This document shows positions 1 to 7,504 of a DNA stretch of 64,000 nucleotides, one piece after another. The position numbers were made by a program, and so were the translations under genes. The stretch's first letter is position 1. The number at the start of each line of letters is the position of its first letter. The notes beneath the pieces were generated by a model. It made no database searches, had not been told where the DNA came from, and was given only the letters and a program-made list of their open reading frames with translations. The stretch is taken from the NCBI RefSeq assembly GCF_000720455.1, contig NZ_JOAK01000029.1, positions 7,680-71,679 of the forward strand, written 5' to 3'. Source of the stretch: Streptomyces virginiae. GTDB taxonomy: Bacteria > Actinomycetota > Actinomycetes > Streptomycetales > Streptomycetaceae.

Positions 1-453
1 GACCTGCTTGCCGTACTGCTCCTCGGCCCGCTTGTTGGCGTTGCCGAGCGAGGCGTGCGAGTCGGTACGGAAGAAGGAGAGCGAGAGCCAGCGGTACTGC
101 GAGCCCTTCAGACCGTCCTCGTCCAGACCGTTCCAGGAGCAGCTGGCACGGCTGGCCAGGTCGTTCGACTTGGTCGCCGTACCGTTCTTGTCCTTCGCCT
201 CCGGTACGAGCGTGTCTATCGTCGCCGTCTGGAGCGCCTTGCAGGGATCCGGGAGCGCGGCGAACGCCGCCTTCTCCAGCTCCGGCTTCTTCGACTTCTC
301 GCCGGGCTTGGAAGAAGCGGACGAACCGGACTTCTTGTCGCCCTTCGCGGCCGATTCCTTGCCCGAGTCGGAGGAACACCCGGCCACGGTGAGGATCACC
401 GGGACGGCTGCGCAGGCGAGAACGCGGGTGAGGCGCGAGGCTGATCGGTGCAT
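1..453 (-). CDS. DUF3558-type lipoprotein, 3' end outside window
   Basis: Secreted lipoprotein of unknown function, probably anchored to the outer face of the membrane. The visible 151 residues start with a basic n-region (MHRSASRLTR), a hydrophobic core and a lipobox ending VAGC, which predicts cleavage and lipidation at Cys. A Ser/Lys-rich linker follows, then a region with DPCKALQ and CSWNG that matches the DUF3558 pattern of Cys-containing cores. The reading frame is open to the window edge, so the C-terminus is missing. The next gene upstream is a second DUF3558-like lipoprotein on the same strand about 110 bp away, so the two may be a duplicated pair. No enzymatic residues are recognisable. 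Confidence 0.75.
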   Translation of the reverse strand, partial: MHRSASRLTRVLACAAVPVILTVAGCSSDSGKESAAKGDKKSGSSASSKPGEKSKKPELEKAAFAALPDPCKALQTATIDTLVPEAKDKNGTATKSNDLASRASCSWNGLDEDGLKGSQYRWLSLSFFRTDSHASLGNANKRAEEQYGKQV

Positions 454-566
454 GGTTCCTTCAGTGCTCTGGGGGTCTTCTTCGGACGCGGGACCCGGTC
501 AACGGTAGCCCGATCGGGTGGCGGACTGCTGTGCGCGCCGTCACGCCGGGGCGCGGCGCGCACCGC

Positions 567-1493
567 TCACTCGTTGAAGCGCTCGGCGAGCGCCAGCGCC
601 AACTGCCGTGCCCTGTCCTGTGTTTCGGCACTGGACGGGACCGTGCCGGGCAGGGCCGGCTGCACGCTGTACTCGAGCTTGACGATGACATTCGAGGTGC
701 GGAACACAATCCGCACGGTGCGCGACTGCGCGGCCGTGGCCCCGGCGGGGCTCAGCTTGTCGTCCAGGAAGGCCTCGGTGCCGAGCCCCTCCAGGACGCG
801 CGAGCCGAGCTCGGGCTGCGGGGACGGGCTCGTGCCGGGGGCCGGCGTTCCCGAGGCCGGCGCCCCGGCCGACGGCGCCCCGGCCGACGGCGCGCCGCTC
901 GCGGGCGGTGCGGGGTTCGCGGGCGGGGGAGTGGAGGCGGCGGGCCCGGCCGGGTTGCCGGGTCCGGCCGGGTTGGCCGGGTTCGCGGCGCCCGGGCCGG
1001 GGGTCGTGGCCGGGCCGGGGAAGGGCAGGTGGGCGTCCGTGAGCAGGCGTACGTAGACCTGCTTGGCCTTGTCGTCGTCGCTGGCGGTGGCGCGGTCGTA
1101 GGAGACGACGCGTTCGAAGCCGACCGACAGCAGCCGGGTTTCCTCGGGGGTCTGCGCGCTCCAGCGGCAGCCGACGTGCCGGTCGCCGTCGTAGGAGGAG
1201 TCGGCGGTGCCCGCGTACATCTGGTCGAGCTGTTCGGGGGTGAGGCCGTCCGGCTCGGGGAGCATGGCCTTGAGCTTCTTGCTGTCGGCGGCCGCCCTGC
1301 AGGGCGCGGGCAGGCTCCGGTACTTCCCCGGCTGGGCGGGTGCGGCGGCGCCGCCGCCGGCCTTCGAGTCGCTGGTGCCCGCCCCGTCGCTCCCGCCGGT
1401 GCACCCGGTCAGGCCGGCCGCACCGGCCGCGAGCGCGGTGAGCATCGCGATGCCGGGCAGGACTCGCCGTACCGCCTTGCGCTGCACGTCCAC
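567..1493 (-). CDS. DUF3558-type lipoprotein with Pro/Ala-rich insert
   Basis: Predicted 308-aa membrane-anchored lipoprotein of unknown role. The chosen GTG start (reads VDVQRKAVRR) is preceded by AAGGGAG at a 4-nt distance; a longer frame exists upstream but has no such site. A hydrophobic stretch ends in the lipobox LTGC. The folded part has LPAPCRAA and VGCRWSAQ, resembling the paired Cys segments of DUF3558 proteins. It is interrupted by a low-complexity insert of roughly 60 residues (ANPANPAGPGNPAGPAAS and GAPSAGAPSAGAPASGTP), after which the conserved C-terminal part resumes (VLEGLGTEAFLDD). The insert could be a disordered loop or wall-spanning spacer. It lies just upstream of a similar lipoprotein, suggesting local duplication. 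Confidence 0.75.
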   Translation of the reverse strand: MDVQRKAVRRVLPGIAMLTALAAGAAGLTGCTGGSDGAGTSDSKAGGGAAAPAQPGKYRSLPAPCRAAADSKKLKAMLPEPDGLTPEQLDQMYAGTADSSYDGDRHVGCRWSAQTPEETRLLSVGFERVVSYDRATASDDDKAKQVYVRLLTDAHLPFPGPATTPGPGAANPANPAGPGNPAGPAASTPPPANPAPPASGAPSAGAPSAGAPASGTPAPGTSPSPQPELGSRVLEGLGTEAFLDDKLSPAGATAAQSRTVRIVFRTSNVIVKLEYSVQPALPGTVPSSAETQDRARQLALALAERFNE

Positions 1494-1678
1494 TGGCTCC
1501 CTTCGACCGGCGGGCCCCCCGACGGTCAGGAAAATGCGTTGCCGCGACTTGGGCGCGGCTGGACACAATGTCTATCGCACACGCTGGTGCTGGCGCCGGT
1601 CCCCTGTCGTCTTTGGGATCAAGAGCGAGGCTTTTGCGCATTCTCACCTTTCTGTTGGTTTCGGGGGATTGATTCCTT

Positions 1679-2872
1679 ATGTCGTATGTAGAGGTACCGG
1701 GGGCTCAGGTCCCGATCCGGATGTGGACCGACCCGGCGTCGGTCGAGGCCGGTGCGATGCAGCAGCTCCACAACGTCGCGACGCTTCCGTGGATCAAGGG
1801 CCTGGCCGTCATGCCGGACGTCCACTACGGCAAGGGGGCCACGGTCGGCTCGGTGATCGCCATGAAGGACGCGGTCTGCCCGGCGGCGGTGGGCGTGGAC
1901 ATCGGCTGCGGCATGTCGGCGGTGAAGACGTCCCTGACGGCGAACGACCTCCCGGGGGACCTCTCCAAGCTCCGCTCGAAGATCGAGCAGGCGATCCCGG
2001 TGGGGATGGGCCTCCACAAGGAGGCGGTGGACCCGTCGCGGCTGTACGGCTTCTCGGTGGAGGGGTACGAGGATCTGTGGACGAGGTTCGACTACCTCAC
2101 CGATGCGGTCAAATTCCGTCAGGAACGTGCCACAAAGCAGATCGGAACGCTCGGATCGGGGAACCACTTCATCGAGTTCTGTCTCGATGAGTCAGGTTCG
2201 GTCTGGCTGATGCTGCACTCCGGCTCCCGGAACATCGGCAACGAACTCGCCGCGCACCACATCGGCGTGGCCCGGGGCCTCGCGCACAACCAGAACCTGG
2301 TCGACCGGGACCTTGCGGTCTTCCTTGCGGCCACGCCCGAGATGGAGGCGTACCGCAACGACCTGTTCTGGGCGCAGGAGTACGCGAAGTTCAACCGTGC
2401 GGCGATGATGAGCCTCTTCAAGGAGGTCGTCCGCAAGGAGTTCCGGAAGGCGAAGGTCTCCTTCGACCGCGAGATCAGCTGCCACCACAACTACGTGGCG
2501 GAGGAGCGGTACGACGGCATGGACCTGCTGGTCACACGCAAGGGCGCGATCCGCGCCGGCAGCGGTGACTACGGGATCATCCCCGGCTCGATGGGCACGG
2601 GCTCGTACATCGTGAAGGGACTCGGCAACGAGAAGTCCTTCAACTCGGCCTCGCACGGTGCCGGCCGGAAGATGAGCCGGACTGCGGCGAAGAAGAAGTT
2701 CTCGGCGCGCGACCTGGCGGAGCAGACCAAGGGCGTCGAGTGCCGCAAGGACTCGGGCGTCGTGGACGAGATCCCGGGCGCGTACAAGTCGATCGAGCAG
2801 GTCATCGACCAGCAGACGGACCTCGTCCAGGTCGTGGCCAAGCTCAAGCAGGTCATCTGCGTCAAGGGCTGA
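1679..2872 (+). CDS. rtcB: RNA-splicing ligase RtcB family
   Basis: GTP/Mn-dependent RNA ligase that joins 2',3'-cyclic phosphate or 3'-phosphate ends to 5'-OH ends; in bacteria a repair rather than tRNA-splicing role is usual. The 397-aa length fits the short bacterial RtcB form. Visible family signatures are the metal-binding DIGCGM motif (Cys77), LGSGNHFIE, HSGSRNIG, HHNYV, GSGDYGIIPGSMGTGSY, and SHGAGRKMSR, whose His is the guanylylated nucleophile. The chain ends in VKG, as is typical. ATG follows a GGGGGA box at about 8 nt. No archease gene is adjacent. It converges on a Uma2 gene with a strong hairpin between them. Confidence 0.95.
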   Translation: MSYVEVPGAQVPIRMWTDPASVEAGAMQQLHNVATLPWIKGLAVMPDVHYGKGATVGSVIAMKDAVCPAAVGVDIGCGMSAVKTSLTANDLPGDLSKLRSKIEQAIPVGMGLHKEAVDPSRLYGFSVEGYEDLWTRFDYLTDAVKFRQERATKQIGTLGSGNHFIEFCLDESGSVWLMLHSGSRNIGNELAAHHIGVARGLAHNQNLVDRDLAVFLAATPEMEAYRNDLFWAQEYAKFNRAAMMSLFKEVVRKEFRKAKVSFDREISCHHNYVAEERYDGMDLLVTRKGAIRAGSGDYGIIPGSMGTGSYIVKGLGNEKSFNSASHGAGRKMSRTAAKKKFSARDLAEQTKGVECRKDSGVVDEIPGAYKSIEQVIDQQTDLVQVVAKLKQVICVKG

Positions 2873-2898
2873 GGCCCGGGCGCGGCTTTCGGGGGAGT

Positions 2899-2938
2899 GG
2901 AGGGGCCCGGACCGGTGGAGACCGGTCCGGGCCCCTCC
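2899..2938. terminator. Bidirectional intrinsic terminator hairpin
   Basis: Perfect 18-bp stem (GGAGGGGCCCGGACCGGT pairing with ACCGGTCCGGGCCCCTCC) with a 4-nt GGAG loop, lying between the converging rtcB and Uma2 genes. There is no T-tract, which is normal in Streptomyces. Confidence 0.85.
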
Positions 2939-2945
2939 GCGTGTT

Positions 2946-3530
2946 TCAGTCCTCGTCGCCGTCGAGGAGGAGGTCCACCGACAGCTCCACGGAGACTCCG
3001 AGGGACTCGGGGAGCGGGACCGAGGTGCCCCGCTTGAAGGTCTTGCGGAGGCGGTAGGCGCCGTTGCGGGGGTCTGTGTGGAGGACGACCTCGTCGTGGT
3101 GGCGGTCGGCGATGACGTAGACGGGAACGCCGGCCCTGGCGTAGCTCTCGACCTTGATGCCGATGTCGTCCGACCAGTTCGAGGAGGTGACCTCGACGAT
3201 CAGGCGGAAGGCGTCGGGGGAGTAGCAGTTGTAGGCCGCCCGGTTGCGCTTGTAGTCCGCTTCGACCAGGGCGAAGTCGGGGATGGCGAAATCGTCCGGC
3301 CCGGTCGGCAGCGTGATGCCGATGGTCTGGAGGTACTTCAGTCCGGCCTTTCTGGCTCCGGCTGCCGCGAACTCCTCGATGAGCCACGTGAGTGTCTCCG
3401 AGTGCGCTCCGTCGGCGGGTGGTGTCACGGTGAGCCTCCCCTGGAGAATCTCCACTCGGTGTCCGGGAAGCTCCTTGGAGAGTCGATCGGCGGCCTCGGC
3501 GATCGTGGTCTCGTGCTGCATCACGGCCAT
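2946..3530 (-). CDS. Uma2 family (PD-(D/E)XK-like) putative endonuclease
   Basis: 194-aa member of the Uma2/DUF820 family, widely expanded in Streptomyces and Cyanobacteria, with a restriction-endonuclease-like fold but no firmly known substrate. Family landmarks in order: an N-terminal helix region, VEILQGRLTVTPP, PDFALVEADY (the conserved PD of the catalytic core), LIVEVTSSNWSDDIGIKVESYARAGVPVYVIAD (E and K of the ExK active site, then YARAGVP), and a C-terminal beta region. The ATG chosen follows GGAGG with 5-6 nt spacing; the longer frame has no ribosome site. A degraded relative lies at 48.7 kb. Confidence 0.85.
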   Translation of the reverse strand: MAVMQHETTIAEAADRLSKELPGHRVEILQGRLTVTPPADGAHSETLTWLIEEFAAAGARKAGLKYLQTIGITLPTGPDDFAIPDFALVEADYKRNRAAYNCYSPDAFRLIVEVTSSNWSDDIGIKVESYARAGVPVYVIADRHHDEVVLHTDPRNGAYRLRKTFKRGTSVPLPESLGVSVELSVDLLLDGDED

Positions 3531-3665
3531 AGGTTCCTCCCTTTGAGGGCTCACGCTTTCGGATCGTAGCCGCGCGCGCCGACATACCGCGCGCATTCAC
3601 CCATACGGGCCTCGGGGGCAGCGGGCCTCAACTGTCTTCTCGTGCATGAGGGTTGACCGTCCAAG

Positions 3666-3679
3666 TTGGTCTAGACCAA
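3666..3679. promoter_or_regulatory. DasR-responsive element (dre)-like operator
   Basis: Perfect 14-bp palindrome TTGGTCTAGACCAA containing the core TGGTCTAGACCA, which matches the dre consensus bound by the GntR regulator DasR upstream of chitinase and GlcNAc genes in Streptomyces. It sits 10 bp before the ATG of the polysaccharide deacetylase, where a bound repressor would block transcription. Identification rests on consensus match and location; binding is inferred. Confidence 0.75.
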
Positions 3680-3689
3680 GGTGTGCGGC

Positions 3690-4373
3690 ATGGGGAGATC
3701 TCGCGTGCTTGTCGCCGCGCTCGCGTCGTTGTCGCTGGCTCTCGGGGCCGCCGGGTCCGCGCAGGCCCGGGTGGGGTTGCCGCCCGTCGTTGCGCAGGTG
3801 CCGACCTCGGAGAAGGTCGTCTTCATCACGGTCGACGACGGGTGGCACCACGATCCCGAAGCCGCCCGGATCCTGCTGGAGCGGCGGGTGCCCGTCTCGC
3901 TGTTCCTGCTGCCGGGGGCGGCCTCGTACGACGCCGCGTACTTCACCCGGCTCACGGAGGAGGGGCGGGCGAGCGTGGAGAACCACACCCTCGGCCATCC
4001 GGACCTCACGACGCTCGACGCCGCCGGCAAGGACGCCGAGGTGTGCGGGGCGGGAGAGCGGCTCCGGGCGGTCTTCGGGCGGACGCCGAAGCTGCTGCGG
4101 CCGCCGTACGGGGCGGTGGACGACGAGGTGCGGCTCGCGGCGAAGGCCTGCGGGGTGAAGGCGCTGATCACCTGGACGCACGACTTCACCACCTGGGGCG
4201 ACGCGCCGCCGCCCACTCCGCGGCTGCAGGCGGGCGACATCGTGCTGCTGCACTTCACGCCGACGCTGGCGGCCGACCTGCAGCGGGCCCTGGACGCGGC
4301 GAGGGCCGCCGGGCTGAAGCCGGCGGCCCTGATGCCGCACCTGAAGGGCTCCGGGGTGATCCAGGGGGCCTAG
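3690..4373 (+). CDS. Secreted polysaccharide (chitin-type) deacetylase, CE4
   Basis: Predicted 227-aa exported NodB-homology (carbohydrate esterase 4) enzyme removing N-acetyl groups from GlcNAc polymers. A Sec signal peptide (GRSRVLVAALASLSLALGAAGSAQA) is followed by the CE4 motifs: FITVDDGWHH (motif 1 with catalytic-base and metal Asp), VENHTLGHPDL (motif 2, HxxxH metal site), LLRPPYG (motif 3), ITWTHDF (motif 4) and DIVLLHF (motif 5 His). The ATG was preferred over the in-frame GTG 9 bp upstream because AAGGTG lies 6 nt before it. The dre-like palindrome directly upstream suggests GlcNAc-responsive control, consistent with chitin metabolism. It could instead act on peptidoglycan. The stop overlaps that of the converging SDR gene. 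Confidence 0.9.
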   Translation: MGRSRVLVAALASLSLALGAAGSAQARVGLPPVVAQVPTSEKVVFITVDDGWHHDPEAARILLERRVPVSLFLLPGAASYDAAYFTRLTEEGRASVENHTLGHPDLTTLDAAGKDAEVCGAGERLRAVFGRTPKLLRPPYGAVDDEVRLAAKACGVKALITWTHDFTTWGDAPPPTPRLQAGDIVLLHFTPTLAADLQRALDAARAAGLKPAALMPHLKGSGVIQGA

Positions 4374-5134
4374 AGGTCGCGGTGGACCTTGGTGTTGGAG
4401 GCCTGGGCGCGGGGGCGGACCACCAGGAGGTCGATGTTGACGTGGCTGGGGCGGGTCACCGCCCAGGTGATGGTGTCGGCGACGTCGTCGGCGGTGAGGG
4501 GCTCGGCGACGCCCGCGTAGACCTTCTCCGCCTTCTCGGCGTCGCCGCGGAAGCGGGTCTTGGCGAACTCGTCGGTCTTGACCATCCCGGGGGCGATCTC
4601 GATGACGCGGACGGGCTGGCCGACGATCTCCAGGCGGAGGGTCTCGGCGAGGACGCGGGCGCCGTTCTTGGCGGCGACGTAGCCGGCGCCGCCCTCGTAC
4701 GTGGCGTGGCCGGCGGTGGAGGAGAGGACCACGACCGTGCCGTCGCCGGAGGCGGTGAGGGCGGGGAGCAGTGCCTGGGTGACGTTGAGCGTGCCGATGA
4801 CGTTGACCTCGTACATGGTGCGCCAGTCGGCGGGGTCGCCGGTGGCGACGGGCTCGGCGCCGATGGCGCCGCCGGCGTTGTTGACGAGGACGTCGCAGCG
4901 GTCGAGGGACGCGGCGAGGGCGTCGACGGCGGCGCGGTCGGTGACGTCGAGGGCGTGGGCGGTCGCGGAGTGGCCGGCCTCGGTGAGCTCGGCGGCGAGG
5001 GCCTCGATGCGGTCCTTGCGGCGGGCGGTGAGGACGACGTGGTAGCCGGCCGTGGCGAGCCGGCGGGCGGTGGCCGCGCCGATGCCGCTGCTCGCGCCGG
5101 TGACTACGGCGGTTCGGGTGGCGGCCGTGCTCAT
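4370..5134 (-). CDS. SDR family NAD(P)-dependent oxidoreductase
   Basis: Classical short-chain dehydrogenase/reductase of 254 aa; substrate unknown. Rossmann motif TGASSGIG is near the N-terminus, LVNNAGG is the structural NNAG, and the active site is Ser in VLSSTAG with Tyr and Lys in YVAAK (YxxxK). The Arg-rich segment ARRKD after the second strand suggests NADP preference. The sequence resembles the YdfG/serine-3-dehydrogenase subgroup (IAPGMVKTDEFAKTRF). ATG is preceded by GAGGAG at 7 nt. A near-perfect 16-bp palindrome lies upstream and is a candidate repressor site. Confidence 0.9.
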   Translation of the reverse strand: MSTAATRTAVVTGASSGIGAATARRLATAGYHVVLTARRKDRIEALAAELTEAGHSATAHALDVTDRAAVDALAASLDRCDVLVNNAGGAIGAEPVATGDPADWRTMYEVNVIGTLNVTQALLPALTASGDGTVVVLSSTAGHATYEGGAGYVAAKNGARVLAETLRLEIVGQPVRVIEIAPGMVKTDEFAKTRFRGDAEKAEKVYAGVAEPLTADDVADTITWAVTRPSHVNIDLLVVRPRAQASNTKVHRDL

Positions 5135-5149
5135 GTGCGTGCTCCTCGG

Positions 5150-5165
5150 TCGTTCGTACGGACGA
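5150..5165. promoter_or_regulatory. Candidate operator palindrome upstream of SDR gene
   Basis: TCGTTCGTACGGACGA is a 16-bp inverted repeat with one mismatched pair, centred on GTAC, about 16 bp before the SDR start codon. The style resembles TetR-family operators. No TetR gene is adjacent, so the regulator would be encoded elsewhere. Confidence 0.4.
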
Positions 5166-5196
5166 TTAACCGCCAGCATAGGCGCGGGCGGGTGGG

Positions 5197-5532
5197 TCAG
5201 CGGCCGCGCGGGGCGTACATGATCACGGCCATTCCGGCGAGGCAGACGAGGGCTCCGGCGATGTCCCAGCGGTCGGGGCGGTAGCCGTCGGCGACGGCGC
5301 CCCAGGCGAGGGAGCCGGCGACGAAGACTCCGCCGTAGGCGGCGAGGACGCGGGCGAAGTCGCCTTGGGGCTGCAGGGTGGCGACGAAGCCGTAGAGGCC
5401 GAGGGCGATCACGCCGGCGCCGATCCAGGCCCAGCCCTTGTGTTCGCGTACGCCTTGCCAGACGAGCCAGGCGCCGCCGATCTCCAGGAGGGCGGCGAGG
5501 GTGAAGAGGGCGACGGAGCGGGCGATCGGCAT
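5197..5532 (-). CDS. YnfA/UPF0060 family small membrane protein
   Basis: 111-aa integral membrane protein with four hydrophobic segments ([73 protein letters not shown]). Length, [11 protein letters not shown] near the N-terminus and [21 protein letters not shown] at the C-terminus are diagnostic of YnfA (UPF0060), a drug/metabolite-transporter-superfamily relative sometimes linked to SMR-like efflux; its physiological role is unsettled. It stands alone, with no clear ribosome site before the ATG. Confidence 0.9.
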   Translation of the reverse strand: MPIARSVALFTLAALLEIGGAWLVWQGVREHKGWAWIGAGVIALGLYGFVATLQPQGDFARVLAAYGGVFVAGSLAWGAVADGYRPDRWDIAGALVCLAGMAVIMYAPRGR

Positions 5533-5647
5533 GGCTCAAAGGTACGTAGGGCGGATGGGGGCGGGCGCGCCCTCGTTCGTGTGATGGTCCGACTGGCCGG
5601 GGGTGGTCCGGGCTAGCCTCCGCGCGAGATGCGAGGAGGTGGTGGCG

Positions 5648-6157
5648 GTGCGCCGTGTCGCCGTACGGAGTGTGGTGGTGGCGGGGTTGCTGGCGCTCGG
5701 GGCGGGTGTGCCCGGGCCGGCGCAGGCGTCGGTGTGGGCGCCGGTGTCGCCGGGGGCGCGGGTGGGGGCCGGGCCGGAGGCCGACGTGTCGTACCACGGC
5801 CGGGTGGCCCTGTCCGGGTCGCAGCTGCGGGTGTGGCTGGTTCCGGAGAACGACGGGCCGGCCGCGCTGCCGAACGCGACGTTGCGGGTGCGCCTGTCTG
5901 CCGACCTGGCGGACCGGCAGCAGCTGGCGGAGGGCTGTGCGCGGGCGGGTCTGCGTGAGGTGGTGTGCGAGACGGGGCCGTTGCCGTTGCACGGGCGGGG
6001 CCGGCACGTGGGGCTGGCGCTGGAGCTGCGGGAGCGGGTGCCGGAGGTGGTGGTGCGGGTGGACACGTGGTGGAACGGCGGTGCGACGGACCGGAACCAC
6101 GCGAACAACGATCACGTGGTGCTGGCCCTGGACACGGGTGACGCGTACGCCTTCTAG
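5648..6157 (+). CDS. Secreted protein, function unknown
   Basis: Predicted 169-aa exported protein. It opens with a signal peptide (VRRVAVRSVVVAGLLALGAGVPGPAQA) and has no downstream membrane segment or lipobox. The mature part is beta-rich (VSYHGRVALSGSQLRVWLVPENDGPAALPNATLRVRLSADL; LALELRERVPEVVVRVDTWW), reminiscent of an Ig-like or CARDB-like fold, with two Cys (EGCARAG, EVVCET) that could form a disulfide and a C-terminal DRNHANNDHVVLALDTG, a pattern common at the end of DUF11/CARDB strands. GTG was chosen from several in-frame starts because GGAGG lies 8 nt upstream. No family is recognised with confidence. Confidence 0.7.
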   Translation: MRRVAVRSVVVAGLLALGAGVPGPAQASVWAPVSPGARVGAGPEADVSYHGRVALSGSQLRVWLVPENDGPAALPNATLRVRLSADLADRQQLAEGCARAGLREVVCETGPLPLHGRGRHVGLALELRERVPEVVVRVDTWWNGGATDRNHANNDHVVLALDTGDAYAF

Positions 6158-6197
6158 GCCCGGGCGCAGTGGCCCGGGCTCCCGGGCCCCCGGGCCT
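6156..6197. terminator. Convergent GC-rich hairpin terminator
   Basis: AGGCCCGGG at the stop codon pairs with CCCGGGCCT 24 nt later, and inner copies of the self-complementary GCCCGGGC offer alternative stems. It lies between converging genes and probably ends both transcripts. Confidence 0.65.
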
Positions 6198-6199
6198 CG

Positions 6200-6928
6200 T
6201 CAGGCGGTGCCGAATTCGACGAGTGCCTCGTCGACGATCCGTTCCAGGCGGGCGTGGTGGGCGCCGCGCCAGTAGACGCGCTCGCATGCGGTGCACTGGG
6301 CGAAGACGTCGTAGGAGCGGTGCGTGCCGTGTTCCAGGCGGTCGCCGACGCTCTCCTTGTCGGCCTCGTGGAGCGGCCCGTTGCAGGCGGTGCAGCGGGT
6401 CCACGGGGCGAGGGCGGGTGCGAAGCGGCCGAGGACGTCGCGCAGTTGCTCGTCGGGGTTGTCGCTGTAGACGTACGCGCCGGCGAAGATCTCGCGGCGG
6501 CGGAGCAGGCCGCGGTCGCGGGAGAGCAGGACGCGCTGTTCGGCGGCGGAGCGGGTGGCGAGGGCGGGGTCGCCGATGTCCTCGTTCTCGTAGGCGGCGT
6601 CGACGCCGAGGAGGCGCAGGCGGCGGGCGAGCGTGCCGAGGTGGACGTCGAGGAGGAAGCGGAGGGGGGCGCCGGGGATGTGCTGGGGGCGTTCGACTCC
6701 GAACACCTCGACGTTCTGGCCGTCTCGGGGCACGTAGGAGACCGGGACCTCGTGCCCGTCGACGAGGAGGCGGCCGACCTCGGTGAGGGGGACTCCGGCG
6801 GATTCGACGACGTGGCCGAGGCTGGAGGCGCCGTCGGTCGCGGTCGGTACGCGGTCCGTGCGCCGGCTGGGCGGGGCGAAGAGGCGCAGTTCGGGGGCGA
6901 GGGTGAGCTGAATGCCGGGTCCGTTCAC
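6200..6928 (-). CDS. Ubiquitin-like/Mut7-C RNase domain protein
   Basis: 242-aa predicted RNase. The N-terminal ~85 residues form a ubiquitin-like beta-grasp module (LRLFAPPSRR ... VPLTEVGRLLVDGHEVPVSYVPRDGQNVEVFG), followed by a PIN-like Mut7-C domain with FLLDVHLGTLARRLRLLGVDAAYEN and VLLSRDRGLLRR, whose conserved Asp residues suit metal-dependent RNA cleavage. A zinc ribbon ends the chain: RCTACNGPL and AQCTACERVYW give the two CxxC knuckles. The Ub-like + Mut7-C + zinc ribbon order is a known bacterial architecture. RNase activity is inferred from family. It appears monocistronic. Confidence 0.88.
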   Translation of the reverse strand: MNGPGIQLTLAPELRLFAPPSRRTDRVPTATDGASSLGHVVESAGVPLTEVGRLLVDGHEVPVSYVPRDGQNVEVFGVERPQHIPGAPLRFLLDVHLGTLARRLRLLGVDAAYENEDIGDPALATRSAAEQRVLLSRDRGLLRRREIFAGAYVYSDNPDEQLRDVLGRFAPALAPWTRCTACNGPLHEADKESVGDRLEHGTHRSYDVFAQCTACERVYWRGAHHARLERIVDEALVEFGTA

Positions 6929-6970
6929 GCTGTCAGCATGCCATTTCGGGGTGGGTGGTCGCGCCTGATT

Positions 6971-7387
6971 TCAGGAGGCGGCGTTGGCCCGGTCGTAGGT
7001 GTCGCGGTGGGTGCTGACCTCGTCGAAGTGGTTCTCGGCCCAGGTCTTCACGGAGGACAGGAGGCAGCCGAGGCTGCTGCCGAGGTCGGTGAGCCGGTAG
7101 TCGACGCGGACGGGGACGGTGGGGGTGACGTGGCGGGTGACGAGGCCGTCGCGTTCGAGGGAGCGCAGGGTCTGGGTGAGCATCTTCTGGCTGACGCCGG
7201 GGATCTTGCGGCCGAGGTCGCTGTAGCGCAGGGAGCGGTCGTCGGCCTCGCCGAGGGCGCTGACGATGAGGCCGACCCACTTGTCGCTGATCCGGGCCAG
7301 GAGCTGGCCGGTGGGGCATTCCTTGAGGAAGGCGTCGTAGGCGAATCGGGCTTCCTCGCGGCGGGCCGCGGCGGTGCTGGTGGCCAT
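6971..7387 (-). CDS. HxlR family winged-helix transcriptional regulator
   Basis: 138-aa MarR-like regulator of the HxlR/DUF24 group. CPTGQLLARISDKWVGLIVSALGE carries the N-terminal Cys that in several HxlR proteins senses electrophiles or thiol stress, followed by the winged helix-turn-helix (RYSDLGRKIPGVSQKMLTQTLRSLERDGLVTRHVTPTVPVRVDYRLTDLG). It is divergent from a quinone-oxidoreductase-like gene, the classic pairing for this family (regulator controlling a detoxifying reductase). A GTG two codons upstream is an alternative start. Repeated GAGTAC-type dyads lie in the shared intergenic region. Confidence 0.9.
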   Translation of the reverse strand: MATSTAAARREEARFAYDAFLKECPTGQLLARISDKWVGLIVSALGEADDRSLRYSDLGRKIPGVSQKMLTQTLRSLERDGLVTRHVTPTVPVRVDYRLTDLGSSLGCLLSSVKTWAENHFDEVSTHRDTYDRANAAS

Positions 7388-7421
7388 GGGCACCCACTTC
7401 CAGGTCCGGTACGCACCTTGG

Positions 7422-7453
7422 AGTACGTACTTACGAAAGGAGAGTACCTCTCC
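7422..7453. promoter_or_regulatory. Divergent-promoter dyads, candidate HxlR operator
   Basis: Two inverted repeats sit between the divergent genes: AGTACGTACT (perfect 10-bp palindrome) and GGAGAG-TAC-CTCTCC (6-bp arms, 3-nt spacer). Both contain an AGTAC core. Placement and repetition suggest regulator binding; this is inference. Confidence 0.45.
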
Positions 7454-7504
7454 CTAGGTTAGTGGTCATCGGAACGAGCGAAGACGACGGAAGCGGGGAG
7501 AGAG

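Noticed and set aside
541..1691. Several long overlapping frames on both strands across the second DUF3558 gene
   Set aside because: High GC gives long antisense and out-of-phase frames. They are rich in Arg/Gly/Pro, lack ribosome sites, and have the wrong third-position bias; the lipoprotein frame has a signal peptide and lipobox.
3653..5284. 543-aa plus-strand frame covering the deacetylase and SDR region
   Set aside because: Arg/Gly-rich shadow of two real genes with clear catalytic motifs in other frames.
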